64,000 nt of DNA. Source: JAGVPT01 sp049578505. GTDB taxonomy: Bacteria > Bacteroidota > Ignavibacteria > UBA10030 > UBA8401. The DNA lies in assembly GCA_049578505.1 (NCBI GenBank), contig JBAUMC010000043.1, positions 10,471-74,470 of the forward strand. Direction: 5' to 3'. The position numbers were made by a program, and so were the translations under genes. Below are positions 8,950-16,922 of this stretch, one piece after another. The notes beneath the pieces were generated by a model. That model had not been told where the DNA came from and searched no databases. It saw only the letters and a list, made by a program, of their open reading frames with translations. How positions within the stretch are numbered: the first letter of the stretch is position 1; each line of letters starts with the position of its first letter.

Positions 8950-9519
8950 ATGATTCTCATCATAGATAATTACGATTCATTCACGTTCAACCTCGTTCAA
9001 TATCTCGGCGAACTCGGCGTTGAGATTCGCGTTGCCCGGAATGATGCAATGACGATCGCCGATGTACAGAAAATTAATCCGGAGGGGATCGTAATTTCTC
9101 CCGGGCCGTGCACACCGAATGAAGCCGGTATTTCGGTCGAGCTGATTAAGAAATTCTACAGCACAATCCCTATCCTTGGGGTATGCCTCGGACATCAAGC
9201 CATCGGCCAGGCATTCGGAGGAGAGATCGTAAAAGCCCCGACGGTTGTTCACGGAAAAGTATCAACAATTCATCATACCGGTAAAGGAATTTTTCGGTCG
9301 GTTCCGGATAAATTTTTGGCGGCTCGATACCATTCATTAATCATTGAAAAAGAGAGCCTTCCAAAAGAACTGGAAATTACCGCCTGGACCGACGACAACG
9401 TCATCATGGGAGTAAAGCACGATAAATTCCCGACGTTCGGAGTACAATTTCATCCCGAATCTATCGCGACACAACACGGGAAGATTATTTTGGATAACTT
9501 TGTTAAACGTCTTTATTAA
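8950..9519 (+). CDS. trpG: Anthranilate synthase component II (glutamine amidotransferase)
   Basis: TrpG supplies ammonia from glutamine to TrpE. At 189 residues it is the stand-alone class I amidotransferase form. The N-terminus MILIIDNYDSFTFNLVQYL is characteristic; the nucleophile is Cys79 in GVCLGHQAIG, and the His/Glu of the triad are in VQFHPESI. It could also serve PabB, as these subunits are often shared, but adjacency to trpE makes TrpG the first choice. Confidence 0.93.
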   Translation: MILIIDNYDSFTFNLVQYLGELGVEIRVARNDAMTIADVQKINPEGIVISPGPCTPNEAGISVELIKKFYSTIPILGVCLGHQAIGQAFGGEIVKAPTVVHGKVSTIHHTGKGIFRSVPDKFLAARYHSLIIEKESLPKELEITAWTDDNVIMGVKHDKFPTFGVQFHPESIATQHGKIILDNFVKRLY

Positions 9520-9549
9520 CCCTGTCGGTACTCGAAAAGGAATCTCACT

Positions 9550-10260
9550 ATGGCTCCAACAAGAACGGAACATGATATTATTCAGGATATTAAGCTTGAG
9601 CAACTCCTTAAGACTCAAGAGGATATCTGGCGAGTTTTTCGCGTGATGTCCGAGTTTGTCGAGGGCTTTGAAACGTTCTCCCGGCTGGGACCTTGTATAA
9701 CGATTTTTGGCTCGGCCCGAACGAAGCCTGGTTCGCGGTACTATGAAATGGCTGTAAAGGTAGCGGGCGAATTTGTCCGGAACGGATACGGTATTATTTC
9801 GGGGGGCGGGCCGGGTATCATGGAGGCTGCAAATAAAGGAGCAAAAGAAGCAGGAGGGGTTTCGGTCGGTATCAACATCGATCTGCCGTTCGAGCAGAGC
9901 GCCAATCTTTATATCGACAAGGATAAATTGATCACGTTCAGGCATTTTTATGTTCGCAAAGTAATGTTCGTTAAATACGCACAAGCATTTGTTGTGATGC
10001 CGGGCGGATTCGGTACTCTCGATGAAATGTTTGAGTCAATCACGCTGGTACAAACAAAAAAAGTGAGCACGTTTCCGATCATCCTTATGGGAAAGGAATA
10101 CTGGAGCGGTTTGTTTGATTGGATAAAGACAAAAATGCTTGCGGAGGGAAATATTTCAAACGAAGATCTAAAGTTGTTTTCGATAACGGACGACCCGAAA
10201 GTTGCTGCGGAAATCGTCACTGATTTCTACAAGACGACCGAGCACGCACCAAACTTCTAG
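9550..10260 (+). CDS. LOG family protein (first of two in the window)
   Basis: A 236-residue member of the LOG/Rossman-fold nucleotide-binding family (TIGR00730 type). The two signature motifs are GGGPGIMEAANKGAKEAGG around residue 95 and PGGFGTLDEMFE around residue 155. LOG enzymes hydrolyse nucleoside 5'-monophosphates such as cytokinin ribotides to base and ribose phosphate; in bacteria the natural role is usually unknown. It sits between trpG and polX in the same orientation. A second paralogue lies at 58438-59295, with a longer insertion before the first motif. Confidence 0.88.
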   Translation: MAPTRTEHDIIQDIKLEQLLKTQEDIWRVFRVMSEFVEGFETFSRLGPCITIFGSARTKPGSRYYEMAVKVAGEFVRNGYGIISGGGPGIMEAANKGAKEAGGVSVGINIDLPFEQSANLYIDKDKLITFRHFYVRKVMFVKYAQAFVVMPGGFGTLDEMFESITLVQTKKVSTFPIILMGKEYWSGLFDWIKTKMLAEGNISNEDLKLFSITDDPKVAAEIVTDFYKTTEHAPNF

Positions 10261-10268
10261 AGGGAAAG

Positions 10269-12020
10269 ATGGAAAAAGCAAAAGTCTCCGAGGTACTCGA
10301 CCAAATCGGTACCCTGCTCGAACTCAAAGGAGAGAATCCCTTTAAGTGCCGCGCATACCATAACGCTGCCCGTGCTATTGAAGGTGCCACAGCCGATCTG
10401 GAGACACTCGTTCGTTCGGGAGAGATCAGAAATATAAAGGGGATAGGCGAAGCAATTGCCGAAAAGATCACTGAGCTTATAGCTACTGGGAAATCGAAGT
10501 ATTATGAAGAATTGAAAGCCTCTTTGCCGGAAGGTTTGATGGGCATGCTGGGAATTTCGGGTGTCGGCCCGAAAAAAGTTAAAGTACTTTATGAAAAGCT
10601 GAAAATAAAATCGGTTGAAGAGCTTGAGGCAGCCTGCAAAGCCGGCAAGCTGGAAAAGCTGGAAGGCTTCGGTAAGAAAACGGAAGAAAATATTTTGGCG
10701 GGGATTGAAACAATGAGGAAGCACAGCTCTAAATTCCTCTACTCTGTCGCTGAAAAAGCCGCACAGAGCATTTATGCCGTCGTCTTCAAGCAAAAAGGAA
10801 TTATTCGGGCGGAAATTGCGGGCAGCCTGCGGCGGAAAAAGGAGGTTATTGGAGATATTGACATCGTCGCCAGTGCAAAGGGGTCTGCAGTTTCGGGAAT
10901 CATGAAGGCCTTTACTTCCCATTCCGACGTCGAACGCATCACCGGTGAAGGCGAAACAAAGTCGAGCGTTGTCCTCAAATCCGGAATCAATTGCGACTTG
11001 CGCGTTGTCGATGATTCTGAATTTCCATTCGCGCTTAATTATTTCACGGGAAGCAAGGACCACAACGTCCGCCTGCGGACTATCGCAAAGAAATTCGAGC
11101 TGAGCTTGAACGAGTACGGTTTCTCTAAAATCGGGTCGGAAGAAAAAAGGGGGAAGGCAAAAAAAACCGTCCCTTGCAAAAACGAAGAGGGAATCTATAA
11201 AACTCTCGGTCTTCAATATACTCCTCCTGAACTTCGCGAAGATTTTGGAGAAATTGAGGCAGCAGAAAAGAATAAGCTTCCGACACTAGTTTCGGAAAAT
11301 GATATTCGCGGAACGTTCCACTGCCATACAAATTACAGCGACGGAATAAATACGCTCTCGGAAATGGCCCAAGCCGCGCAAAATTTAGGCTGGGAGTATT
11401 TAGGCATCGCGGACCACAGCAAAATTGCCGTTTACGCTAACGGTTTGACCGAAGATCGCGTAAAAAAGCAACAAAAAGAAATTAATACATTGAATCAAAA
11501 ATGGCCCAACTTCCGTATCTTTAGTGGAACTGAGGTCGATATTCTGCCGACGGGCGCACTCGACTTCAGTGATAAAATTCTCTCGACGTTCGATTATGTC
11601 GTTGCCTCAGTCCATAGTAGTTTCAAAATGACTGAAGCCGAAATGACGAAACGAATTCTGAGGGCTCTAAAGAACAAATACGTGACAGTACTGGGACATC
11701 CAACGGGCCGATTGTTGCTGCAGCGCGATGCGTATCCGCTGAACCAGACAGCGATCATCGATGCCGCAGCAGAGTACGGAAAGTGTATCGAAATCAATGC
11801 GCATCCTTCCCGATTGGACCTCGACTGGCGGATGTGCAAGTATGCCAAAGAAAAGGGCGTCAAAATCTCAATCAATCCCGATGCGCATGTGGTCGACGGC
11901 TTACACGACGTACGGTATGGCGTCGGCATTGCCAGAAAGGGCTGGCTTGAGAAAAATGACGTTCTCAACACGATGGGCTTGCACCAAGTCCAAAAATATT
12001 TATCCTCTTTCAAGCGGTAA
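10269..12020 (+). CDS. polX: DNA polymerase/3'-5' exonuclease PolX
   Basis: A 583-residue bacterial family X polymerase. The N-terminal half is Pol beta-like with two helix-hairpin-helix motifs (NIKGIGEAIAEKI, LGISGVGPKKVKVLY) and a nucleotidyltransferase motif GSLRRKKEVIGDIDIV, with a further Asp in NCDLRVVD. The C-terminal half, from about residue 345, is a PHP domain (HCHTNYSDG, ADHS, GHPTG, NPDAH) that gives Mn-dependent 3'-5' exonuclease activity. The role is gap filling in base excision repair; nth, a repair glycosylase, lies about 1.6 kb downstream in the same run. Confidence 0.95.
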   Translation: MEKAKVSEVLDQIGTLLELKGENPFKCRAYHNAARAIEGATADLETLVRSGEIRNIKGIGEAIAEKITELIATGKSKYYEELKASLPEGLMGMLGISGVGPKKVKVLYEKLKIKSVEELEAACKAGKLEKLEGFGKKTEENILAGIETMRKHSSKFLYSVAEKAAQSIYAVVFKQKGIIRAEIAGSLRRKKEVIGDIDIVASAKGSAVSGIMKAFTSHSDVERITGEGETKSSVVLKSGINCDLRVVDDSEFPFALNYFTGSKDHNVRLRTIAKKFELSLNEYGFSKIGSEEKRGKAKKTVPCKNEEGIYKTLGLQYTPPELREDFGEIEAAEKNKLPTLVSENDIRGTFHCHTNYSDGINTLSEMAQAAQNLGWEYLGIADHSKIAVYANGLTEDRVKKQQKEINTLNQKWPNFRIFSGTEVDILPTGALDFSDKILSTFDYVVASVHSSFKMTEAEMTKRILRALKNKYVTVLGHPTGRLLLQRDAYPLNQTAIIDAAAEYGKCIEINAHPSRLDLDWRMCKYAKEKGVKISINPDAHVVDGLHDVRYGVGIARKGWLEKNDVLNTMGLHQVQKYLSSFKR

Positions 12021-12038
12021 TCTGTAAAGGAGAAACTC

Positions 12039-12635
12039 ATGAGCGCGCATCGAAGACCGTATCTTGGCGCAATAATTCTTATCACACTCGGGATTCTATT
12101 TTTGCTTGATAATCTTGGTGTTGCAGACTTTGGGAGCGTCATCACCACCTATTGGCCCCTTATCCTCATCCTCATAGGAATCAGAATTTTCTTTCGCTAT
12201 GGCAGAAGTTCAACTCAGTCCTCGCCAACTGTGAGCCTAGGCTCCGGTGCTGCTCAGGAGTCGAGCGCATCTTCCGTTAACAACTCGAATGTGTTCGGCG
12301 ATGTTGACCTTAAAATCAATTCGAAAGAATTCCGCGGCGGTTCGATCTCCAACACCTTCGGTGAAATGAATATTGACCTGTCTGAAATAGCGTTAGCCGA
12401 GGGAGAACAAATCCTCAAATTAGACGGCGTTTTCGGAGATCTTCATGTCCTGGTTCCGAAGGACATTGAATTGTACGTGGCGACCCATTCGGTTTTTGGG
12501 GATGTCAGGGTGCTGGGGACTATCAAAGGCGGGTTTGGTCAGGATATCTCTTACTCGACTCCTAGTTATGCAGGCGCGACCAAGAAACTTCGCATAATTT
12601 CACACCAGATTTTTGGTGATGTAAAAGTTTGGTGA
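12039..12635 (+). CDS. LiaF-like membrane protein (DUF5668 plus C-terminal beta domain)
   Basis: A 198-residue protein. Residues 8-55 form two short membrane helices with the GxxLITLGILFLLDNLG pattern seen in LiaI/LiaF-like proteins, followed by a Ser-rich linker and a C-terminal beta-rich domain with four repeats of a (V/S)FGD(V/L/M) motif, as in the LiaF 'cell wall-active antibiotics response' domain. LiaF-type proteins sense or dampen envelope-stress signalling in Firmicutes; in Bacteroidota-like genomes the role is uncertain. A good SD (AAAGGAG) precedes the ATG. The 3' end overlaps or abuts the next frame. Confidence 0.75.
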   Translation: MSAHRRPYLGAIILITLGILFLLDNLGVADFGSVITTYWPLILILIGIRIFFRYGRSSTQSSPTVSLGSGAAQESSASSVNNSNVFGDVDLKINSKEFRGGSISNTFGEMNIDLSEIALAEGEQILKLDGVFGDLHVLVPKDIELYVATHSVFGDVRVLGTIKGGFGQDISYSTPSYAGATKKLRIISHQIFGDVKVW

Positions 12636-12694
12636 GGGGGAAGGGACGAGAAGCTAGTAGCGGCATCGGATCAAGAACAACTGGGACATTAACA

Positions 12695-13636
12695 ATGAGT
12701 ATCTTTACCGAGCTTGGAATTCCATCGAGAACCATATCGTACTCCATGGTGTACCAGGCACGACCAGTGATAGAGATCGTTGAATTTAAGAAGGTAATCA
12801 ATGAATCTCTTCGGAATACTCTCATGGACGCCGCTCTTCTCCGCGATGCGTTCCAATCATCGCTCATTGAGGCACGGATGAAATCGGCGCAAGTGTCTCA
12901 AGGGGCACTTAATCAATACTTGTCGACTCCGATAAAATCCGACAACGAAGATGTGCGAAGAATTATCAAGGAAGCTCTCGAAAAATATTCGGACCAAATA
13001 CTTCCAACAGCCAAAATTGGAATTGAAGCTGCCTGGAACTCGAACATTGTCGGGGATGCAATAATTGTCGGATCTCAGACGAAATTGTCTGTCCTCGTCC
13101 GAAAAATGCTCTCATCTGGAAAACGCACGCTAGGCCATTTAGGTTTCTCGCGCGGAAAATCTTCATCGACGATTTTCGAAACAGTGTACCTTTTGGAGAC
13201 CGGAATCAACGTCGATTTGCTGGAGTACGTTCTTCGCAAAAGCGCTTCGGTTCTGGATATCTCCCGAAATGTAGAACGTACATGGAGCGGAATACATACA
13301 ATAGTAGCGAGTGCAGGTGTGGGGGAACAAACCGCAAGCTTATGGGAAGCATCACTCTATCCGCAAATACTGGGAATGAACAACAATGAGTTTATTGCGG
13401 AGGTTGAAAAAATATTTGAGCAATTGTCCAAGGAATTTAATCTTCACCAATTGTCATTGTGGCAAAAAAGATTCACGTTCCGTGATGAGGATGGTTTCAC
13501 AATTCGCGTCCGGATGATACCGGACCAGAAATTGCTGTTTGAAATTGTGAAGTGGCTTGCCTCGACGGAAAATGTGCAACTGAAACAGGCATTAACGGCG
13601 AATGCAGCACTGATTGTTAAGGAGATTATTTCTTAG
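12695..13636 (+). CDS. Unrecognised 313-residue protein
   Basis: I do not recognise this protein. It is soluble, with no signal peptide or membrane segment, and appears mostly alpha-helical in its first 120 residues, then mixed with a GDAIIVGSQTK segment, a glycine/serine-rich GFSRGKSSST and a hydrophilic C-terminal half. No Cys cluster or known nucleotide-binding loop is visible. The open frame reaches back to TTG/GTG codons at 12629-12632, overlapping the LiaF-like gene, but the ATG at 12695 has a nearby GGGA and starts at a more plausible N-terminus. It ends two bases before nth, so it is part of the same transcript. Confidence 0.7.
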   Translation: MSIFTELGIPSRTISYSMVYQARPVIEIVEFKKVINESLRNTLMDAALLRDAFQSSLIEARMKSAQVSQGALNQYLSTPIKSDNEDVRRIIKEALEKYSDQILPTAKIGIEAAWNSNIVGDAIIVGSQTKLSVLVRKMLSSGKRTLGHLGFSRGKSSSTIFETVYLLETGINVDLLEYVLRKSASVLDISRNVERTWSGIHTIVASAGVGEQTASLWEASLYPQILGMNNNEFIAEVEKIFEQLSKEFNLHQLSLWQKRFTFRDEDGFTIRVRMIPDQKLLFEIVKWLASTENVQLKQALTANAALIVKEIIS

Positions 13637-13638
13637 GT

Positions 13639-14304
13639 ATGATAAAGAGACAAAGGGGAAAAGAAGCAGGTGAGGGGATTAATCAACGAGCGTTTGAAAT
13701 AGAGCTGCTGCTTCGAGAAAAATATCCTTCCGCCCCGACCGCTCTCCGGCATGCAAACCCACTTCAACTCTTGATCTCTGTCATCCTTTCAGCCCAATGT
13801 ACTGACGCGCGAGTCAACATGGTGACGCCGGCGCTGTTTGAGGAATATGCAACGGCTGAGGCCTTCGCTCATGCCCACCCCGCCGATCTTGAACGGGCAA
13901 TTCATTCAACAGGATTTTATCACAGCAAAGCGAAAAATATCATCAACTGCTGCAAAGCCATCATTGAAAAGCACGCCGGCCAAGTTCCATCATCAATGGA
14001 TGAACTCCTTCAGCTTCCAGGGGTGGGGCGGAAAACGGCGAATTGTGTTCTTAGCGGAGCCTTCAATATTTCCTCTGGTATAGTGGTAGACACTCATGTG
14101 AAACGGTTAGCGCTGAGACTCGGATTGACAAAAAATTCATCGCCAGAAAAAATTGAGTTAGACTTATGCGGGTTGATCGATAGGAAGGACTGGATCCATT
14201 TTGGAAATGCGTTGATTCTTCACGGAAGAGGAATCTGCAACGCGCGAAAACCGCAATGTAGCGTCTGTTTTCTCAGCCATAAGTGCCCTTCGGCAGAAGC
14301 CTGA
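13639..14304 (+). CDS. nth: Endonuclease III
   Basis: A 221-residue DNA glycosylase/AP lyase that removes oxidised pyrimidines. The helix-hairpin-helix is LPGVGRKTANCVL with the catalytic Lys in GRKTA, the catalytic Asp lies in VVDTHVKRLALRLG, and the C-terminal [4Fe-4S] loop has the classical C-x6-C-x2-C-x5-C spacing (CNARKPQCSVCFLSHKC). The N-terminus has about 15 extra basic residues before the conserved core. It ends the long plus-strand run and converges on a small minus-strand gene. Confidence 0.95.
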   Translation: MIKRQRGKEAGEGINQRAFEIELLLREKYPSAPTALRHANPLQLLISVILSAQCTDARVNMVTPALFEEYATAEAFAHAHPADLERAIHSTGFYHSKAKNIINCCKAIIEKHAGQVPSSMDELLQLPGVGRKTANCVLSGAFNISSGIVVDTHVKRLALRLGLTKNSSPEKIELDLCGLIDRKDWIHFGNALILHGRGICNARKPQCSVCFLSHKCPSAEA

Positions 14305-14323
14305 GGAGAGTGTCGATCCTCAG
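14301..14323. terminator. Palindrome over two convergent stop codons
   Basis: CTGAGGA (14301-14307) pairs with TCCTCAG (14317-14323), a 7-bp stem with a 9-base loop. It contains the nth stop and the stop of the convergent small gene. There is no T-tract, so it may be a weak bidirectional terminator or a 3' end stabiliser. Confidence 0.35.
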
Positions 14324-14562
14324 AGCTTCGAGACGTCGTCATGAAGTTTCATAATACATAATTTGCAGAAATAAAAGAGTTTCGAATCCCCGATTTCCCT
14401 CTCGACAAGTTGTTGCTTGTTAAATCTTTTCTTACAAATCGCGCACTGCTCCGTATCTCTTCCGTCTAGGGGTTTGGCTGACTTCATGATAAATCCATAG
14501 CCGTAAAAGATTACAGCAATGAGCATCAGTAGAAACAAAGCAGCCAAAATTGATAATGTCAT
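14320..14562 (-). CDS. Small membrane protein with a CxxC/CxxC zinc-ribbon tail
   Basis: An 80-residue protein with one N-terminal membrane helix (MTLSILAALFLLMLIAVIF) followed by a cytosolic tail carrying CAICKKRF and FYFCKLCIMKL, two CxxC knuckles about 24 residues apart that look like a small zinc ribbon. The open frame is longer, but the ATG at 14562 has an AAAGGA Shine-Dalgarno eight bases upstream and starts at the membrane helix. No known family is recognised; function unknown. It is divergent from the HD phosphohydrolase. Confidence 0.7.
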   Translation of the reverse strand: MTLSILAALFLLMLIAVIFYGYGFIMKSAKPLDGRDTEQCAICKKRFNKQQLVEREIGDSKLFYFCKLCIMKLHDDVSKL

Positions 14563-14634
14563 GAAAATTTCCTTTAATGAATAGTCAGAATGTAATAACA
14601 TCCCCCTAAAAATCAAATAAGAAAGGCCGGCGAA

Positions 14635-15186
14635 ATGGATCGAGCCAGCACTCTTGCACTGCTATATGAATATACGAAAAGTGAAAGCCTGCGAAAGCAT
14701 GCCTTAACCGTTGAGGCGGCGATGCGAGCATACGCAAAAAAATTCTCCGCGGATGAAGAACTATGGGGAATTACTGGATTGATTCACGATTTTGACTACG
14801 AGATATATCCGCAGGCGCCGGACCATCCGATGAAAGGTTCGGAAGTATTAAAGGCGAAAGGATACCCGGACGACATCCGGGCCGCAATTCTCGGCCACGC
14901 TTCGTACACGGGAGTTCCGCGCGAGTCGCTTATGTCAAAAGCATTGTTTGCCTGCGATGAATTGTGCGGTTTTATTGTGGCATGTTCACTAGTGCGTCCC
15001 AACAAAAAAATTGAAGGGCTTGAGGTCAGTTCTGTAAAGAAGAAACTTAAAGACAAGGCGTTTGCCCGAAATGTGAACAGGGAGGATATTATTCATGGCG
15101 CGGAGGAACTTGGCGTTCCGCTGGATGAACACATCCAGTTCGTGATCAATGCCTTGAAAACAAACGCTTCCGATGTGGGATTATGA
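14635..15186 (+). CDS. HD-domain phosphohydrolase
   Basis: A 183-residue HD-domain protein with the metal-binding residues in order: KHALTVEAAM, LIHDFDYE, HPMKGSEVLKAKG and LGHASYTG. Small stand-alone HDIG proteins of this kind are phosphohydrolases of unknown substrate, often annotated as HD family hydrolase. The stop overlaps the cysM ATG by four bases, tying it to the cysteine locus; whether it has a role there is unknown. Confidence 0.88.
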   Translation: MDRASTLALLYEYTKSESLRKHALTVEAAMRAYAKKFSADEELWGITGLIHDFDYEIYPQAPDHPMKGSEVLKAKGYPDDIRAAILGHASYTGVPRESLMSKALFACDELCGFIVACSLVRPNKKIEGLEVSSVKKKLKDKAFARNVNREDIIHGAEELGVPLDEHIQFVINALKTNASDVGL

Positions 15187-16202
15187 CTGCGTTGAACCTT
15201 CAGAGCCTTAAAAATGTTATAGTTACAGACGACGCACACAACAGCAAAGTACTGAGAATAGTGGAAACTTCTGAGATCAAAATTCATCCTACGATTCACG
15301 ACAGCACGTTTTCCAGTTTGGTAGGCAATACCCCGTTGCTCAAAATGAATCACATCGGAAAGGAATTTCCGGGGGTGGAATTTTACGTCAAAGCCGAATG
15401 GTATAACCCCAGCGGGTCTGTCAAAGACCGCGCGGCCTTGAACATGATTCTTGAGGGAGAGAAATCCGGCCGCCTCACTCGGGAACGAATCATCGTGGAT
15501 GCAACGAGCGGTAACACCGGAATAGCACTGGCAATGTTTGGTACGGTGCGTGGTTATAGGGTACATATTTTCATGCCCTCAAACGCGTCGAGAGAGCGGA
15601 AAAAAATGATTGCGGCCTTTGGAGCAAAGCTTACTCTTACAAATCCCCTTGAGGGGACTGACGGGGCACAAAAAAGAGTAAAAGAATTAGTGCGGGATAA
15701 TCCGGAAGAGTTTTTCTATCCTGACCAATACAACAACCCCGCAAACTGGAAAGCTCACTACAACGGAACAGGAAAGGAAATTATCCATCAGACAAACGGC
15801 ACCATCACTCACTTTGTTGCAGGATTAGGAACGAGCGGCACGTTTGTCGGAACATCCAGGAGACTGAAGGAATTTCGCTCAGATATCCGATGCATTTCGG
15901 TCCAGCCGGATTCGCCTCTTCACGGTATCGAGGGACTCAAGCATATGCAATCAGCGATTGTACCGGGCATTTACGACCCCTCGATTGCTGATGAGTGTCT
16001 TCATGTCTCGACGGAAGAATCGCAGGCAATGATGAAAAGACTCGCGCAAGAAGAAGGATTGTTTGTCGGAATTTCTTCCGGCGCTAACGTTGCGGCGTCA
16101 CTGAAGATCGCCAAACAGATTTCTGGAGGCGTTATTGTGACGGTTCTGTGCGACGACGGTTCGCGGTATTTGAGCGAGCATATCTGGGATAAGCATGCTT
16201 AA
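15183..16202 (+). CDS. cysM: Cysteine synthase, CysM type (probable CysO-thiocarboxylate dependent)
   Basis: A fold-type II PLP enzyme of 339 residues. The PLP lysine is Lys81 in NPSGSVKDRAA, the phosphate-binding loop is ATSGNTGIALA, and GLGTSGTFVGTSRRLKE matches the family. It has an N-terminal extension of about 43 residues before the core (SSLVGNTPLL). Followed immediately by mec, cysO and moeZ, it is probably the counterpart of the mycobacterial CysM, which uses the CysO thiocarboxylate as sulfur donor and O-phosphoserine as acceptor. The segment VPGIYDP resembles the mycobacterial enzyme. Acceptor specificity is inference. It overlaps the HD gene (ATGA) and mec (8 bases). Confidence 0.9.
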   Translation: MTALNLQSLKNVIVTDDAHNSKVLRIVETSEIKIHPTIHDSTFSSLVGNTPLLKMNHIGKEFPGVEFYVKAEWYNPSGSVKDRAALNMILEGEKSGRLTRERIIVDATSGNTGIALAMFGTVRGYRVHIFMPSNASRERKKMIAAFGAKLTLTNPLEGTDGAQKRVKELVRDNPEEFFYPDQYNNPANWKAHYNGTGKEIIHQTNGTITHFVAGLGTSGTFVGTSRRLKEFRSDIRCISVQPDSPLHGIEGLKHMQSAIVPGIYDPSIADECLHVSTEESQAMMKRLAQEEGLFVGISSGANVAASLKIAKQISGGVIVTVLCDDGSRYLSEHIWDKHA

Positions 16203-16617
16203 ATTATCGAGAGCTGTCTTCGAAATAATTCAAAAACAAGGTCAAAAGACTTTTCCGCGCGAGTGCTGCGGGGTGCTTTTCGGCAAAGTGGACGGGGAAC
16301 AGCGATCTGTGACGGAAGTTTTTGTGATCGAGAACCAATTTGAAGAAGCGGAGCGGTATCACCGTTTTCTTATTACTCCCGATAACTACAGGACAGCTGA
16401 TGCCGATGCGCGCGCAAAAAAACTCGACATTATTGGATTCTATCATTCGCATCCGGATTCACCCTCGGTAGCGTCGAAATATGATCTTGACCATGCCTTT
16501 CCGTGGTTCTCGTATCTCATTGTCTCCATCATGAAGAGCAAGTACTGCGATCATCATTCGTGGATCATGGAAAACGATAGGAGTAAGTTCAAAGAAGAGG
16601 GTGTTGTCATCGAATAA
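16195..16617 (+). CDS. mec: JAMM/MPN+ metalloprotease (Mec-like)
   Basis: A 140-residue stand-alone JAMM zinc protease. The motif is complete: Glu23 in RECCG, His84 and His86 in FYHSHPDSPS, and Ser94-x2-Asp97. In the mycobacterial system Mec hydrolyses the CysO-cysteine adduct to free cysteine and regenerate CysO. Here it may have a second job: the neighbouring CysO ends two residues after its Gly-Gly, and JAMM proteases of related systems (QbsD on QbsE) trim such tails. It overlaps cysM by eight bases and lies 23 bases before cysO. Confidence 0.9.
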   Translation: MLKLSRAVFEIIQKQGQKTFPRECCGVLFGKVDGEQRSVTEVFVIENQFEEAERYHRFLITPDNYRTADADARAKKLDIIGFYHSHPDSPSVASKYDLDHAFPWFSYLIVSIMKSKYCDHHSWIMENDRSKFKEEGVVIE

Positions 16618-16640
16618 ATAATAATAGCAGAGGAAGTATA

Positions 16641-16922
16641 ATGTCCGTTCAAATATTGATTCCAACGCCGTTGAGGCAATTTACTAATAACCTCGAGTCG
16701 GTCTCCGTTGACGGAGGCTCGGTTGGAGAAGCTCTGAAGAACTTGTGCGTCAAATATTCCGCGCTTCATAAACACCTTTACTCTGATGACGGGAAGTTGC
16801 GGAATTTTGTCAATGTATACATCAACGACGAGGATATTCGCTATTTACAGAAAGAAGCGACACCCGTTTCGGAGAAAGATGTCCTTAGCATCATCCCGTC
16901 GATCGCAGGAGGAGATCTATAA
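16641..16922 (+). CDS. cysO: MoaD/ThiS-family sulfur-carrier protein CysO
   Basis: A 93-residue ubiquitin-fold sulfur carrier. The C-terminus SIIPSIAGGDL shows the Gly-Gly that is adenylated and converted to a thiocarboxylate, but with two further residues (Asp-Leu) after it. The active form should end in Gly-Gly, so proteolytic trimming is required. The IIPSIAGG ending is close to that of CysO/MoaD proteins. SD GAGGAAG lies just upstream, and the stop is immediately followed by the ATG of moeZ. MoaD of molybdopterin synthesis is the alternative, but no moa gene is nearby and the cysM/mec context decides. Confidence 0.9.
   Translation: MSVQILIPTPLRQFTNNLESVSVDGGSVGEALKNLCVKYSALHKHLYSDDGKLRNFVNVYINDEDIRYLQKEATPVSEKDVLSIIPSIAGGDL

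Noticed and set aside
10257..11216. Minus-strand open frame of 319 codons opposite polX
   Set aside because: Antisense to the polymerase and helix-hairpin-helix region of PolX; no motif of its own.
16641..16922. MoaD of molybdopterin synthesis
   Set aside because: No moaE, moaA or moaC nearby; cysM and the JAMM protease on the same transcript point to cysteine synthesis.
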